The notes under the pieces were generated by a model. It was given only the letters and a program-made list of their open reading frames with translations. It did no database searches and was not told the DNA's origin. 64,000 nt of DNA, taken from assembly GCA_018240435.1 (NCBI GenBank), contig JAFEFT010000008.1:53513-117512 (forward strand), read 5' to 3'. Below are positions 14,805 to 23,351 of the stretch, piece after piece. A program made the position numbers and the translations under genes. The stretch is from Pseudomonadota bacterium (lineage in GTDB: Bacteria > Pseudomonadota > Gammaproteobacteria > Xanthomonadales > Xanthomonadaceae). The first letter of the stretch is position 1, and every line of letters starts with the position of its first letter.

Positions 14805-16010
14805 TCAAAGCGCCTCGAAAATCCCCGCCGCACCCATGCCGGTGCCGATGCACATCGTCACCATGCCGTACTTGAGCTTGCGCCGGCGCAGTCCGTGGAC
14901 GAGGGTGGCGGTGCGGATGGCGCCGGTGGCGCCGAGCGGGTGGCCGAGGGCGATCGCGCCGCCGAGCGGGTTGACCTTGGCCGGGTCGAGGCCGATATCG
15001 CCAATCACCGCCAGCGCCTGCGCGGCAAAGGCCTCGTTGAGCTCGATCCAGTCCAGTTGCTCCTTGCGCAAACCGGCCTGCGCCAGCGCCTTGGGGATGG
15101 CCGCGATCGGGCCGATGCCCATGACTTCCGGGCGCACGCCGGCCACCGCGAAGCCGACGAAACGGGCCAGCGGGGTCAGGCCGAATTCCTTGATCGCCGC
15201 CTCCGAGGCCAGCAACACCGCGCCGGCGCCATCGGACATCTGCGAGGAATTGCCGGCGGTGACGGTGCCGCCGAATTGCCCGTTGCGGAACACCGGCTTG
15301 AGCTTGGCCAGCCCTTCGGCCGAGGTATCGGCGCGCGGGCCTTCGTCGGCATCCACGCGGCGTTCGTGCAGGCGCACGACGTTGCCGGCCAGGTCGGGCT
15401 GGTGCGAAACCACCGTGTACGGGCTGATCTCGTCGGCGAATTCGCCGGCCGCCTGTGCTGCCAGCGCCTTCTGGTGCGAGGCCAGCGCGAATGCATCCTG
15501 ATCGGCGCGCGCGACCTTCCATTCCTCGGCGACCTTCTCGGCGGTGATGCCCATGCCGTAGGCGATGTTGACGTGGTCGTTGCTGAACACCTTCGGACTG
15601 ATCGCCACCCGGCGGCCCATGATCGGGATCATCGACATCGACTCGGTGCCACCGGCGAGCATCAGTTCGGCCTCGCCGAGGCGGATGCGGTCGGCTGCCA
15701 TCGCCACCGCCTGCAAACCCGACGAGCAGAAACGATTGATGGTCTGCGCCGGCACCGAGTTGGGCAGATCGGCGAGCAGGGCGCCGATGCGCGCCACGTT
15801 CATGCCTTGCTCGCCCTCGGGCATGGCGCAGCCGACGATGACATCGCCGATGCGGGCCGGGTCGATGCCCGGTGCCTGCGCGAGCACGCTGCGCAGCACG
15901 TGCGCGAGCATTTCATCGGGACGGGTGTTGTGGAACATGCCGCGCGGTGCCTTGCCGACCGGGGTGCGGGCGGCGGCGACGATGTAGGCGGCTTGGGTTG
16001 GTCTGGTCAT
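14805..16010 (-). CDS. fadA: Acetyl-CoA C-acyltransferase (thiolase)
   Basis: A 401-residue thiolase. The acyl-accepting Cys is in INRFCSSGLQAV, and the active-site His and second Cys are in GHPLGATGA and MCIGTGMGAAG. It cleaves 3-ketoacyl-CoA in the last step of beta-oxidation. It lies downstream of the FadN-like gene on the same strand, separated by 299 bases of tandem repeat, so the two form the FadA/FadN-type pair. PhaA-like biosynthetic thiolase activity cannot be excluded, but the dehydrogenase neighbour favours degradation. Confidence 0.92.
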   Translation of the reverse strand: MTRPTQAAYIVAAARTPVGKAPRGMFHNTRPDEMLAHVLRSVLAQAPGIDPARIGDVIVGCAMPEGEQGMNVARIGALLADLPNSVPAQTINRFCSSGLQAVAMAADRIRLGEAELMLAGGTESMSMIPIMGRRVAISPKVFSNDHVNIAYGMGITAEKVAEEWKVARADQDAFALASHQKALAAQAAGEFADEISPYTVVSHQPDLAGNVVRLHERRVDADEGPRADTSAEGLAKLKPVFRNGQFGGTVTAGNSSQMSDGAGAVLLASEAAIKEFGLTPLARFVGFAVAGVRPEVMGIGPIAAIPKALAQAGLRKEQLDWIELNEAFAAQALAVIGDIGLDPAKVNPLGGAIALGHPLGATGAIRTATLVHGLRRRKLKYGMVTMCIGTGMGAAGIFEAL

Positions 16011-16030
16011 GGGAAAGCTCCGTGGAAGAA

Positions 16031-16303
16031 GTCCGCGAAGGACGCAAAGGGCGCAAAAGGGAGCAGTTCAACAATTATTTTGCGATCTTTGCGTCTTTTG
16101 CGGATGAGCAGGTTTTGTGAAGAAAAGTTGTCCGCGAAGGACGCAAAGGGCGCAAAAGGGAGCAGTTCAATATTTTGCGATCTTTGCGCCTTTTGCGGAT
16201 GAACAGGTTTTGTGAAGAAAAGTTGTCCGCAAAGGACGCGAAGGGCGCAAAAGGGAGCAGTTCAACAATCATTTTGCGATCTTTGCGTATTTCGCGGACG
16301 ACG
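16031..16303. repeat. Tandem repeat, about three units of 95-99 bp
   Basis: Units begin at 16031, 16130 and 16225 with GTCCGC(G/A)AAGGACGC(A/G)AAGG and continue through a GGGCGCAAAAGGGAGCAG stretch and TTTTGCGATCTTTGCG. The third unit is partial. Each unit can fold on itself because the CGCAAAG/CTTTGCG ends are complementary. The array fills the whole gap between the fadN-like and fadA genes; no gene is visible in it. Confidence 0.9.
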
Positions 16304-16309
16304 CCGTTT

Positions 16310-18682
16310 TTAGTTACGCAAGGGTTTACCGGTGGTGAGGGTATGCACGATGCGCTCCTGCGTCTTGGGCATCTGCGCCAGGGCGACGAAATGTTCGCGC
16401 TCCAGCCGCAACAGCCAGTCCTCGTCGACCGGCGCGCCGCGATCGACCGCGCCGCCGCACAGCACGGTGGCGATGCGGCTGGCGACTTCGAAGTCGTGTT
16501 TGGAGATGAAGCGGCCTTCGAGCATGTTCACCAGCAGCATCTTGAAGGTGGCGATGCCGACATCGCCGGCGGCGGCGATGCGGCGGGCGGGGATCGGTGG
16601 CCGCCAGCCGGACTCGGCCAGCGCGCGCACCTGCGCCTTGGCCACGTGCAGCAGTTCGTGGGCGTGGAACACCACCACGTCGTCCGGGCGCAGCAGGCCC
16701 ATCTGTTTGGCTTCCAGCGCCGAGGTCGAGACCTTGGCCATCGCCACCGTCTCGAAGTACGGTTTGAGTTGGGCGAACACGTCGCCGCCATCGCCGGCCG
16801 CGACGCTGGCGCGCAGCGCGATCTCCTTCAGGCCGCCGCCGCCGGGGAGCAGGCCGACGCCGGCCTCGACCAGACCGATGTAGCTCTCCAGCGCCGCCAC
16901 CGTGCGTGCGCAGTGCATCTGGAACTCGCAGCCGCCGCCCAGGGCCATGCCGCGCACCGCCGCCACCACCGGCACCTGCGCGTGCTTGATGCGCATGCTG
17001 GCGGCCTGGAACTGCGCGATCATCGCCTCGAAATCGGCGACCCTTCCGGCCTGCAGCAGGCCCATCGCACCCTTGAGGTCGGCACCGGCCGAGAACGGTT
17101 CGCTGTCCTGCCAGATCACCAGACCGGCGAAGTCCCGCTCGGCGCAGTCCACCGCCTGCTGCACGCCGGCGATGACGCCGTCGTTGACGGTGTGCATCTT
17201 GGTCTTGAAGCCGAGCACGGCGATGCCGTCGCCGTCGTGCCACAGGCGCACGGCATCGGTTTCGAATACCGTCTGCCCGGCATCGAAGCGCTCGCCCAGC
17301 AACGGATCGGGGAAGCGCTGGCGGCGATAGACAGGCAGGGACGAGCGCGGCAGCTCGGCGTTTTTCGCCGGGCTGTAGCTGCCGCCCGGGCCATGCACGC
17401 CATCGCGGCCGTCCAGCACCCAAGCGGGCAGCGGCGCGCTGGACATCGCCTTGCCGGCGGCGATGTCGTCGGCGATCCAGCCGGCGACCTGCTGCCAGCC
17501 GGCCGCCTGCCAGGTCTCGAACGGGCCAAGCTTCCAGCCGTAGCCCCAGCGGATGGCGAAATCGACGTCGCGGGCGGTATCGGCGATCGAAGCCAGATGA
17601 TACGCACTGTAATGGAACAGATCGCGGAAGATCGCCCACAGGAATTGTGCCTGCGGCTGCGACGATGCCCGCAATGCCGCGAACTTCGCGGCCGGATCGC
17701 GGATTTTCAGCATTTCGGCGACTTCCGGCGCGACCTCGCTCGCACTGGCGCGATAGTCCCGCGCCGCCGGATCGAGCACCTGGATGTCCTTGCCGAGCTT
17801 GCGGAAGAAGCCGGCACCCGTCTTCTGTCCGAGCGCGCCTTGCGCGATCAGTGCCTTGAGCAGCTCGGGCACGGCGAAATAGCCGTGCCAGGGGTCATTG
17901 GGCAGGGTGTCGGCCATCGTCTGGATGACGTGCGCCATCGTGTCCAGCCCGACCACGTCGGCGGTGCGGTAGGTGGCCGACTTCGGCCGGCCGATCGCCG
18001 GCCCGGTCAGGGCGTCGACGACGTCGAAGCCCAGCCCGAACGCCTGCGTGTGGTGAAAGGTCGAGAGGATCGAAAACACGCCGATGCGGTTGCCGATGAA
18101 GTTCGGCGTGTCCTTGGCGCGCACGACGCCTTTGCCCAGCGCCGTCGTCAGGAAAGTTTCAAGATTATCAAGCACTTTTGGCGATGTCTTCGCGCAAGGT
18201 ATCAACTCGGCGAGGTGCATGTAGCGTGGCGGGTTGAAGAAATGCAGGCCGCAGAAGCGCTCGTGCAGGCTTTCGTCGAGCACGCTCGCCAGCGCCTCGA
18301 TCGACAGCCCCGAGGTGTTGGACGCGAGGATGGCGTGCCCGGCGACATGCGGGGCGACTTTGGCGTAGAGGTCTTTCTTCCAGTCCAGGCGTTCGGCGAT
18401 GGCCTCGACGATCAAGTCGCAGCCCGCCAGCAGCGGCAGGTGCTGGTCGTAATTGGCCGGGACGATCGCGCCGGCGCGGTCTTTGGCCGCCAGCGGCGCA
18501 GGCGACAGCTTGCCGAGGTTGGCGATGGCCTTGAGGACGATGCCGTTGGGGTCGCCGGATTTGGCCGGCAGGTCGTACAAGATCACGTCCACACCGGCAT
18601 TGGCCAGGTGGGCGGCGATCTGCGCGCCCATGACACCGGCGCCGAGGACAGCGGCGCGACGTACAAGTAGTTTATTAGACAT
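16310..18682 (-). CDS. fadN: 3-hydroxyacyl-CoA dehydrogenase/enoyl-CoA hydratase, FadN type
   Basis: A 790-residue bifunctional beta-oxidation enzyme with the dehydrogenase first and the hydratase last, the reverse of E. coli FadB. The NAD-binding motif is AAVLGAGVMGAQIAAHLANAG at the N terminus; the dehydrogenase His-Glu pair region is GLHFFNPPRYMHLAELI. The crotonase part has the oxyanion-hole segments FSAGADLKGAM and GMALGGGCEFQMHC and the catalytic glutamate in YIGLVEAGVGLLPGGGG. The layout matches Bacillus FadN. It is followed by the thiolase and preceded on the same strand by the PsrA-like regulator. Confidence 0.92.
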   Translation of the reverse strand: MSNKLLVRRAAVLGAGVMGAQIAAHLANAGVDVILYDLPAKSGDPNGIVLKAIANLGKLSPAPLAAKDRAGAIVPANYDQHLPLLAGCDLIVEAIAERLDWKKDLYAKVAPHVAGHAILASNTSGLSIEALASVLDESLHERFCGLHFFNPPRYMHLAELIPCAKTSPKVLDNLETFLTTALGKGVVRAKDTPNFIGNRIGVFSILSTFHHTQAFGLGFDVVDALTGPAIGRPKSATYRTADVVGLDTMAHVIQTMADTLPNDPWHGYFAVPELLKALIAQGALGQKTGAGFFRKLGKDIQVLDPAARDYRASASEVAPEVAEMLKIRDPAAKFAALRASSQPQAQFLWAIFRDLFHYSAYHLASIADTARDVDFAIRWGYGWKLGPFETWQAAGWQQVAGWIADDIAAGKAMSSAPLPAWVLDGRDGVHGPGGSYSPAKNAELPRSSLPVYRRQRFPDPLLGERFDAGQTVFETDAVRLWHDGDGIAVLGFKTKMHTVNDGVIAGVQQAVDCAERDFAGLVIWQDSEPFSAGADLKGAMGLLQAGRVADFEAMIAQFQAASMRIKHAQVPVVAAVRGMALGGGCEFQMHCARTVAALESYIGLVEAGVGLLPGGGGLKEIALRASVAAGDGGDVFAQLKPYFETVAMAKVSTSALEAKQMGLLRPDDVVVFHAHELLHVAKAQVRALAESGWRPPIPARRIAAAGDVGIATFKMLLVNMLEGRFISKHDFEVASRIATVLCGGAVDRGAPVDEDWLLRLEREHFVALAQMPKTQERIVHTLTTGKPLRN

Positions 18683-18839
18683 ATGCCATATCCTATTGAT
18701 TCAGTTGTATTCGGTTGTGAATCGGGAATGGGGAATGGGGGAGGCTTGCAATGCTCTCAACTTTTCCCGCAAGTGAGGGAGAGTGCCGGCTGAGCTTCGC
18801 GGCTCATCAGGCGTTCTGATTAGCCCTGACGCTCAGATC

Positions 18840-18976
18840 GTCATTGACCGGCTTCGCCGTTGCAGAGCGCTTCCGCGAAGGCGGGAGGTGCTTCTCAACA
18901 GCCGAAGGCGGGTCATCCACGTTCATGATGAACTTTCCCGAAGGGCGTGGATCCCCGCCTTCGCGGGGATGACGAG
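18840..18976. repeat. 137-bp dispersed repeat, copy A
   Basis: Begins GTCATTGACCGGCTT and ends with an ATCCCCGC-CTTC-GCGGGGAT hairpin followed by GACGAG. A second copy of the same length and order lies at 39078-39214. Confidence 0.85.
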
Positions 18977-18986
18977 CATGATTTCA

Positions 18987-19128
18987 CTCTAAGGAAGGTC
19001 TGAACAACGTTGTTTTTGATCGTCATTCCAGCGAAAGCGGGAATCCAGTGACTTTGTTTCAAAGGCTTACCGTCGCTGGATCCCTGCTTCCGCAGGGATG
19101 ACGGCAATCATTCAGACTTTCCCTAAAG
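18987..19128. mobile_element. MITE-like element, 142 bp with imperfect terminal inverted repeats
   Basis: The left end CTCTAAGGAAGGTCTGAA (18987-19004) matches the reverse complement of the right end (19111-19128) at 15 of 18 positions. The interior contains a long imperfect palindrome (CGTCATTCCAGCG..GGAATCCAG and CTGGATCCCTGC..GGGATGACGG). No coding sequence is present, so any movement would depend on a transposase elsewhere. Calling it mobile is inference. Confidence 0.6.
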
Positions 19129-19264
19129 TTGAGAGCATCAGGGTAGGGTGGGGGGTGCTTTTGCTGTTATGTCATCATTAAATAAATAAAAACAATCACA
19201 TAAACGACTACTCTGACAATTTACTTAAACATTCTGATGCGAAATCCATGCGCCTTGGCCGTGC

Positions 19265-19897
19265 TCAAGGCGCGCGTAACCCCGCCGCCGTGAACCGGAT
19301 CAAGGCCGCCGCCGCGTTCTGGCAATGGATTTTTTCGGCCCGCGCGCTGGGCCGCCGGATCAGCCCGAAGTCGGCCATCGCGTAGGTCAGCGCGCCGGCG
19401 ACGAAATCCAGCCGCCAGTGCAGTTCTTCCTTGCCCAGATCGGGCAGGCAGCCGGCGATGGCTTTGGAAAACTCGCGCATGACGTGGCCGTAGTTGTCGG
19501 ACAGGAACTTGCGCAGGCGCTCGTTTTTCTCGGCGTAGGCGCGCGCCAATACGCGCACGAAAGCCGAGCCGCCGTGGCGATCCAGCGTCAACGCCAGCGC
19601 CGGTTCGATGAACGCCGCCAGGATCGGTTCGAGCTGTCCGGGCTGCTCGGTCAGCGCCGCGCGCAGGGTGGTCAGGCGCTTGTCGCTCAGCTCGTCGAGG
19701 CGGCGACGGAACACCTCGGCGACGAGGTTTTCTTTCGAGCCGAAATGATAGTTCACCGCCGCGATGTTGACCTCGGCGTGCTGGGTGACCTGGCGCAGCG
19801 AAGTGCCGGCGAAACCGTACTGCGCGAACAGGTCTTCGGCGGCGCCGAGAATGCGTTCCTTGGTCGAGAAATGTCCTTCCGCCGCCACGTCGAGCAT
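19265..19897 (-). CDS. TetR family regulator, PsrA-like
   Basis: A 210-residue regulator. The N-terminal helix-turn-helix domain (STKERILGAAEDLFAQYGFAG, then TSLRQVTQHAEVNIAAVNYHFGSKENLVAEVF) is very close to Pseudomonas PsrA, and the C-terminal part keeps its HWRLDFVAGALTYAM pattern. PsrA-type proteins bind long-chain acyl-CoA or fatty acid and repress beta-oxidation genes and themselves. A perfect palindrome with a GAAAC-N4-GTTTC core lies three bases upstream of the start codon (19901-19920), fitting autorepression. The fadN-fadA genes lie downstream on the same strand after 582 bases of repeats. Confidence 0.88.
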   Translation of the reverse strand: MLDVAAEGHFSTKERILGAAEDLFAQYGFAGTSLRQVTQHAEVNIAAVNYHFGSKENLVAEVFRRRLDELSDKRLTTLRAALTEQPGQLEPILAAFIEPALALTLDRHGGSAFVRVLARAYAEKNERLRKFLSDNYGHVMREFSKAIAGCLPDLGKEELHWRLDFVAGALTYAMADFGLIRRPSARAEKIHCQNAAAALIRFTAAGLRAP

Positions 19898-19900
19898 CCG

Positions 19901-19920
19901 ATTGAAACGATCGTTTCAAT
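19901..19920. promoter_or_regulatory. Perfect 20-bp palindrome, probable PsrA-type operator
   Basis: ATTGAAACGATCGTTTCAAT is a perfect palindrome ending three bases before the ATG of the TetR gene (minus strand). Its centre, GAAAC-GATC-GTTTC, matches the published shape of PsrA sites (GAAAC/CAAAC, 2-4 bases, GTTTC/GTTTG). I found no second copy at the fadN-like gene start. Confidence 0.8.
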
Positions 19921-20125
19921 TGAACACCTGGGCGGGGCGGGCGTCAATAGGTAAGGCACGCATCAGCTCGGATTTCATCCACGCGACAACTCTGAGAGGA
20001 CAGTGACATGTGTGGACGGGTGCCGTGGTATCCTAGGCAGTCGCGGTACGGTCGCTTCGGCGCTTGTACCGAATTCGAGAATCCTTCCCCAACCCTCTGT
20101 TTTCACTTACGTACTGGAGCATCGC

Positions 20126-20551
20126 ATGGCGCTGGAGCGCACGTTGTCCATCATCAAGCCCGACGCCGTCGGCAAGAACGTCATCGGCGCGATCTATTCG
20201 CGCTTCGAGAGCAACGGCCTGAAGGTCGTCGCCGCGAAGATGAAGCATCTGTCGACCAAGGAAGCGGAGGGTTTCTACGCGGTGCACCGCGAGCGGCCGT
20301 TCTTCCGCCCGCTGGTCGAGTTCATGACCTCCGGGCCGGTGATGATCCAGGTGCTCGAAGGCGAGGGCGCGGTGCTGAAGAACCGCGAACTGATGGGTGC
20401 CACCAACCCGAAGGATGCAGCAAAGGGCACGATCCGCGCCGACTTCGCGCAGTCGATCGACGCCAACGCCGTGCATGGCTCCGATTCGCTGGAGAACGCC
20501 GCCATCGAGTGCGCGTACTTCTTCGCCAGCACCGAGCTGTGCCCGCGTTGA
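20126..20551 (+). CDS. ndk: Nucleoside diphosphate kinase
   Basis: A 141-residue protein of canonical Ndk length, beginning [20 protein letters not shown]. The phospho-accepting His lies in the signature [12 protein letters not shown]. It equilibrates nucleoside di- and triphosphates using ATP. It opens the rightward cluster ndk-rlmN-pilF-yfgM-bamB-der and is followed by rlmN nine bases later. Confidence 0.97.
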   Translation: MALERTLSIIKPDAVGKNVIGAIYSRFESNGLKVVAAKMKHLSTKEAEGFYAVHRERPFFRPLVEFMTSGPVMIQVLEGEGAVLKNRELMGATNPKDAAKGTIRADFAQSIDANAVHGSDSLENAAIECAYFFASTELCPR

Positions 20552-20560
20552 GCCGATGAC

Positions 20561-21757
20561 GTGAGCCGCGAGATCGCCAGCGTCACCCTGCCTGCCGCCG
20601 CGCCGGCCCCGGTCAATCTGCTGGGGCTGGATCGGACTGGCATGGTCGCGCTGTTTGCGGGCATCGGCGAGCCGCGCTATCGCGCCGAGCAGGTGATGAA
20701 GTGGATCTACCATCGCCACGAAACCGATTTTTCGGCGATGACCGACCTGGGCAAGGCGCTGCGCGCCAAGCTCGAAGCGGCCTGCGTGGTCGCGCCGCCG
20801 AAGGTGCAATTCGAAAAGCCATCTGCCGACGGCACCCACAAATGGCTGCTCGGCATGGATGGCGGCAATGCCATCGAGACGGTGTTCATCCCCGACAAGG
20901 GGCGCGGCACGCTGTGCGTGTCCTCGCAGGTAGGCTGCGCGCTGGCCTGCACGTTCTGCTCGACCGGCGCGGAGGGCTTCAACCGCAACCTGTCGGTGGC
21001 CGAGATCGTCGGCCAGGTGTGGGTGGCGGCAAAACATCTGGGCAACGTGCCGCATCGCCAGCGCAAGCTTACCAATGTGGTGATGATGGGCATGGGCGAG
21101 CCGTTGCACAATTTCGACAACGTCGTGCCGGCAATGAGCGTGATGCGCGACGATCTGGGTTTCGGCCTGGCCAACAAGCGCGTCACCTTGTCGACCTCGG
21201 GGCTGGTGCCGTGGATCGATCGGCTCGGTGTTGAATCGGACGTGTCGCTGGCGGTGTCGCTGCACGCGCCCGACGACGAACTGCGCAGCCAGCTGATGCC
21301 GATCAACCGCAAGTATCCGATCGCCGAACTGCTCGCCGCCTGCCTGCGTTATGCGCAGCGCAAGCCGCGCACCTCGATCACCTTCGAATACACCCTGATG
21401 CAGGGTGTCAACGACAGCCCGGCGCAGGCGCGGGCGCTGGCCAGGCTGATGCGCGGCTTCAACGCGAAGCTGCAGCGCGACAACGCCGCCAAGGTGAACC
21501 TGATTCCGTTCAACCCGTTCCCCGGCACCGGCTATGTGCGCCCGTCCGACGACGCCGTCCGCGACTTCCAGACGGTGCTGATGCATGCCGACGTGCTGAC
21601 GATGGTGCGCCGTACCCGCGGCGACGACATCGATGCCGCCTGCGGCCAGCTCAAGGGGCGCGTGCTCGATCGCACCCGGCGGCAGGAACGGCTGCGTCGC
21701 GCCGGCGAAGCGGCGACGCCCACCCCACCCGAAGGAGACGTCGATGCGGCTGCGTGA
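20561..21757 (+). CDS. rlmN: 23S rRNA (A2503-C2)/tRNA (A37-C2) methyltransferase RlmN
   Basis: A 398-residue radical-SAM enzyme starting with GTG nine bases after ndk. The cluster motif is [11 protein letters not shown]; the methyl-carrying cysteine is near the C terminus in [14 protein letters not shown], and the second cysteine expected in the family is present in the LCVSSQVGC segment. It methylates C2 of A2503 in 23S rRNA and A37 of some tRNAs. The last 14 bases overlap pilF, suggesting translational coupling. Confidence 0.96.
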   Translation: MSREIASVTLPAAAPAPVNLLGLDRTGMVALFAGIGEPRYRAEQVMKWIYHRHETDFSAMTDLGKALRAKLEAACVVAPPKVQFEKPSADGTHKWLLGMDGGNAIETVFIPDKGRGTLCVSSQVGCALACTFCSTGAEGFNRNLSVAEIVGQVWVAAKHLGNVPHRQRKLTNVVMMGMGEPLHNFDNVVPAMSVMRDDLGFGLANKRVTLSTSGLVPWIDRLGVESDVSLAVSLHAPDDELRSQLMPINRKYPIAELLAACLRYAQRKPRTSITFEYTLMQGVNDSPAQARALARLMRGFNAKLQRDNAAKVNLIPFNPFPGTGYVRPSDDAVRDFQTVLMHADVLTMVRRTRGDDIDAACGQLKGRVLDRTRRQERLRRAGEAATPTPPEGDVDAAA

Positions 21758-22541
21758 AATGCTCCCGATGAGCGCGATCGCGCTGGCGCTGCTGGCGCTG
21801 GCCGGCTGTCACAACAGCCGCAACCAGAGCCCGTACTTCTACAGCACCCAGCAGGACGTGCCGAAGTTCAAGTCCGATGCCGCCACCCCGCACGCGATCG
21901 CGCAAAACGAAGTCGCGCTGGCGCAGGAATACCTCAAGATGGGCAAGTACGATCTCGCCCTCGAACGCCTGCAAAAGGCGATCAAGACCGAGCCGTCCTC
22001 GCCCGATGGCTACACCGTGCTCGGCCTGCTGTACGAGCGCATCAACCGGCCCGAACTGGCCGAAGCGAATTACGCCAAGGCGGTCAAGCTGGCGCCGGAC
22101 AAGGGCGACATGCTCAACAACTACGGCGCATGGCTGTGCCGTTCGGGGCATCCGGCCGAGGCCGACGTGCAATTCCGCAAGGCCCTGAGCGATCCGTTCT
22201 ACCACACGCCGGGCGTGGCCATGCTCAATGCTTCGATCTGCGCGGCCAAGGCCGGCAAACTGGAATTGGCCGAAGGCTACGGCCGGCAACTGCTGGCGGT
22301 CGACCCGAACAACTTGCAGGGTTTGCAGAACATGGCCGACATCTCGTTCCAGCGCGGCCAGTATCTGCAGGCACGCGGCTTCGTCGAGCGCTTCCTCGCC
22401 ACCGGCGTCTATTCGCCGCCGTTGCTCGATCTGGGCGCGCGCATCGAGGACAAGCTCGGCGACACGGCGGCCGCGCGCGGCTATCGCGACCGTATCGCCG
22501 CTGGCGCACCGCAACCGCAACCGCCGCCGAACGGCAACTGA
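21744..22541 (+). CDS. pilF: Type IV pilus biogenesis lipoprotein PilF/PilW
   Basis: A 265-residue precursor with signal peptide and lipobox LALAGC (Cys about residue 22), then a run of tetratricopeptide repeats ([63 protein letters not shown] and following). PilF is the pilotin that helps the PilQ secretin reach and assemble in the outer membrane. A GAAGGAG Shine-Dalgarno sequence at 21731-21737 fixes the start inside the end of rlmN. The proline-rich tail is poorly conserved. Confidence 0.92.
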   Translation: MRLREMLPMSAIALALLALAGCHNSRNQSPYFYSTQQDVPKFKSDAATPHAIAQNEVALAQEYLKMGKYDLALERLQKAIKTEPSSPDGYTVLGLLYERINRPELAEANYAKAVKLAPDKGDMLNNYGAWLCRSGHPAEADVQFRKALSDPFYHTPGVAMLNASICAAKAGKLELAEGYGRQLLAVDPNNLQGLQNMADISFQRGQYLQARGFVERFLATGVYSPPLLDLGARIEDKLGDTAAARGYRDRIAAGAPQPQPPPNGN

Positions 22542-22685
22542 TCGATGCGGACCACAGCGGTCGGCTTTGCGCTATCCTGCCGCGTCCTGTCGGCCGCCGG
22601 ATGGCGCTGACGACGGCGCCGGGAATCGCGCACGCCACCTTCCATCCCCATCGAACGCGCCGACGGCGCGAACAGCAATCACAGC

Positions 22686-23351
22686 ATGGCCATCGACAAT
22701 CAGGAAGAATACGAACAGGGCGAACAGTTGCGGGTCTGGCTGCGCGCCAACGGCATGTCGATGCTCGGCGGCATTGCCATCGGCCTGGCGCTGATCGCCG
22801 GCTGGCAATGGTGGCAACGCAAGCAGCTGCTGGCGGCCGAGAATGCCTCCGACACCTATGCGGCGGTGGCGGCGGCGGTCGATGCCGGTGCCGATACCAG
22901 GAAGGTCGCGGCGGCCGAGCGCAAGATCCGCGCCGATGACCACAAGTCGGCCTATCCGGCGCTGGCGGCGATGCGCCTGGCCGCCGAGCAGGTCGACAAG
23001 GGCGATGCCAAGGGCGCGCTGGCCACGCTCGACGAGGTCGGCACCGTCGCTGTCGATCCGGCCTTGTCGCAATTGCTGCAGTTGCGCGCAGCTCGCGTGC
23101 TGGTGATCCTCGGCCGCCCGGCCGATGCGATCGCGCGCCTGGACAAGGTCAAGGATCCGGCATGGACGGCGGTGGCCGAGGAAATCCGCGGCGATGCCGA
23201 AAGCGCGCAAGGGCATGTCGAGCGCGCTCGCGACGCCTATGCGCGGGCGCTGGCGAAATTGCCCGACGATGCGCCGGGCCGCACCTTGCTGCAGATGAAG
23301 CTGACCGAATCCGGCGGCGTCGTACCCACCACCGAGGCCAAGAAGGCATGA
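22686..23351 (+). CDS. yfgM: YfgM family inner-membrane TPR-like protein
   Basis: A 221-residue protein: a short cytoplasmic acidic start (MAIDNQEEYEQGEQLRVWLR), one membrane helix (GGIAIGLALIAGWQWW) and a periplasmic helical repeat domain. YfgM is an ancillary SecYEG/PpiD-associated factor in periplasmic folding. It overlaps bamB by four bases (ATGA). The rodZ, ispG and hisS genes that often separate pilF and yfgM in enterobacteria are absent; the 144-base gap upstream holds no gene. Confidence 0.9.
   Translation: MAIDNQEEYEQGEQLRVWLRANGMSMLGGIAIGLALIAGWQWWQRKQLLAAENASDTYAAVAAAVDAGADTRKVAAAERKIRADDHKSAYPALAAMRLAAEQVDKGDAKGALATLDEVGTVAVDPALSQLLQLRAARVLVILGRPADAIARLDKVKDPAWTAVAEEIRGDAESAQGHVERARDAYARALAKLPDDAPGRTLLQMKLTESGGVVPTTEAKKA

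Larger units (their letters stand above)
18751..19138. repeat. Composite intergenic repeat block bounded by 14-bp inverted repeats
   Basis: The 582-base gap between the fadN-like gene and the TetR gene holds no gene. ATGCTCTCAACTTT (18751-18764) recurs in exact reverse complement at 19125-19138. Inside lie a 137-bp element (18840-18976) and a 142-bp element (18987-19128), described separately. Upstream, 18722-18742 contains a few GGGAATG-type units. Confidence 0.8.

Noticed and set aside
16031-16303. Possible CRISPR array
   Set aside because: Only three units of ~97 bp with no spacer/repeat alternation and no cas genes.
16175-18670. 831-codon plus-strand open frame opposite the fadN-like gene
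   Set aside because: Translation is low-complexity, partly derived from the tandem repeat, and opposite a clear enzyme gene.
18683-18760. PsrA-type operator at the fadN-like gene
   Set aside because: No GAAAC-N4-GTTTC match found in the sequence before the start codon.
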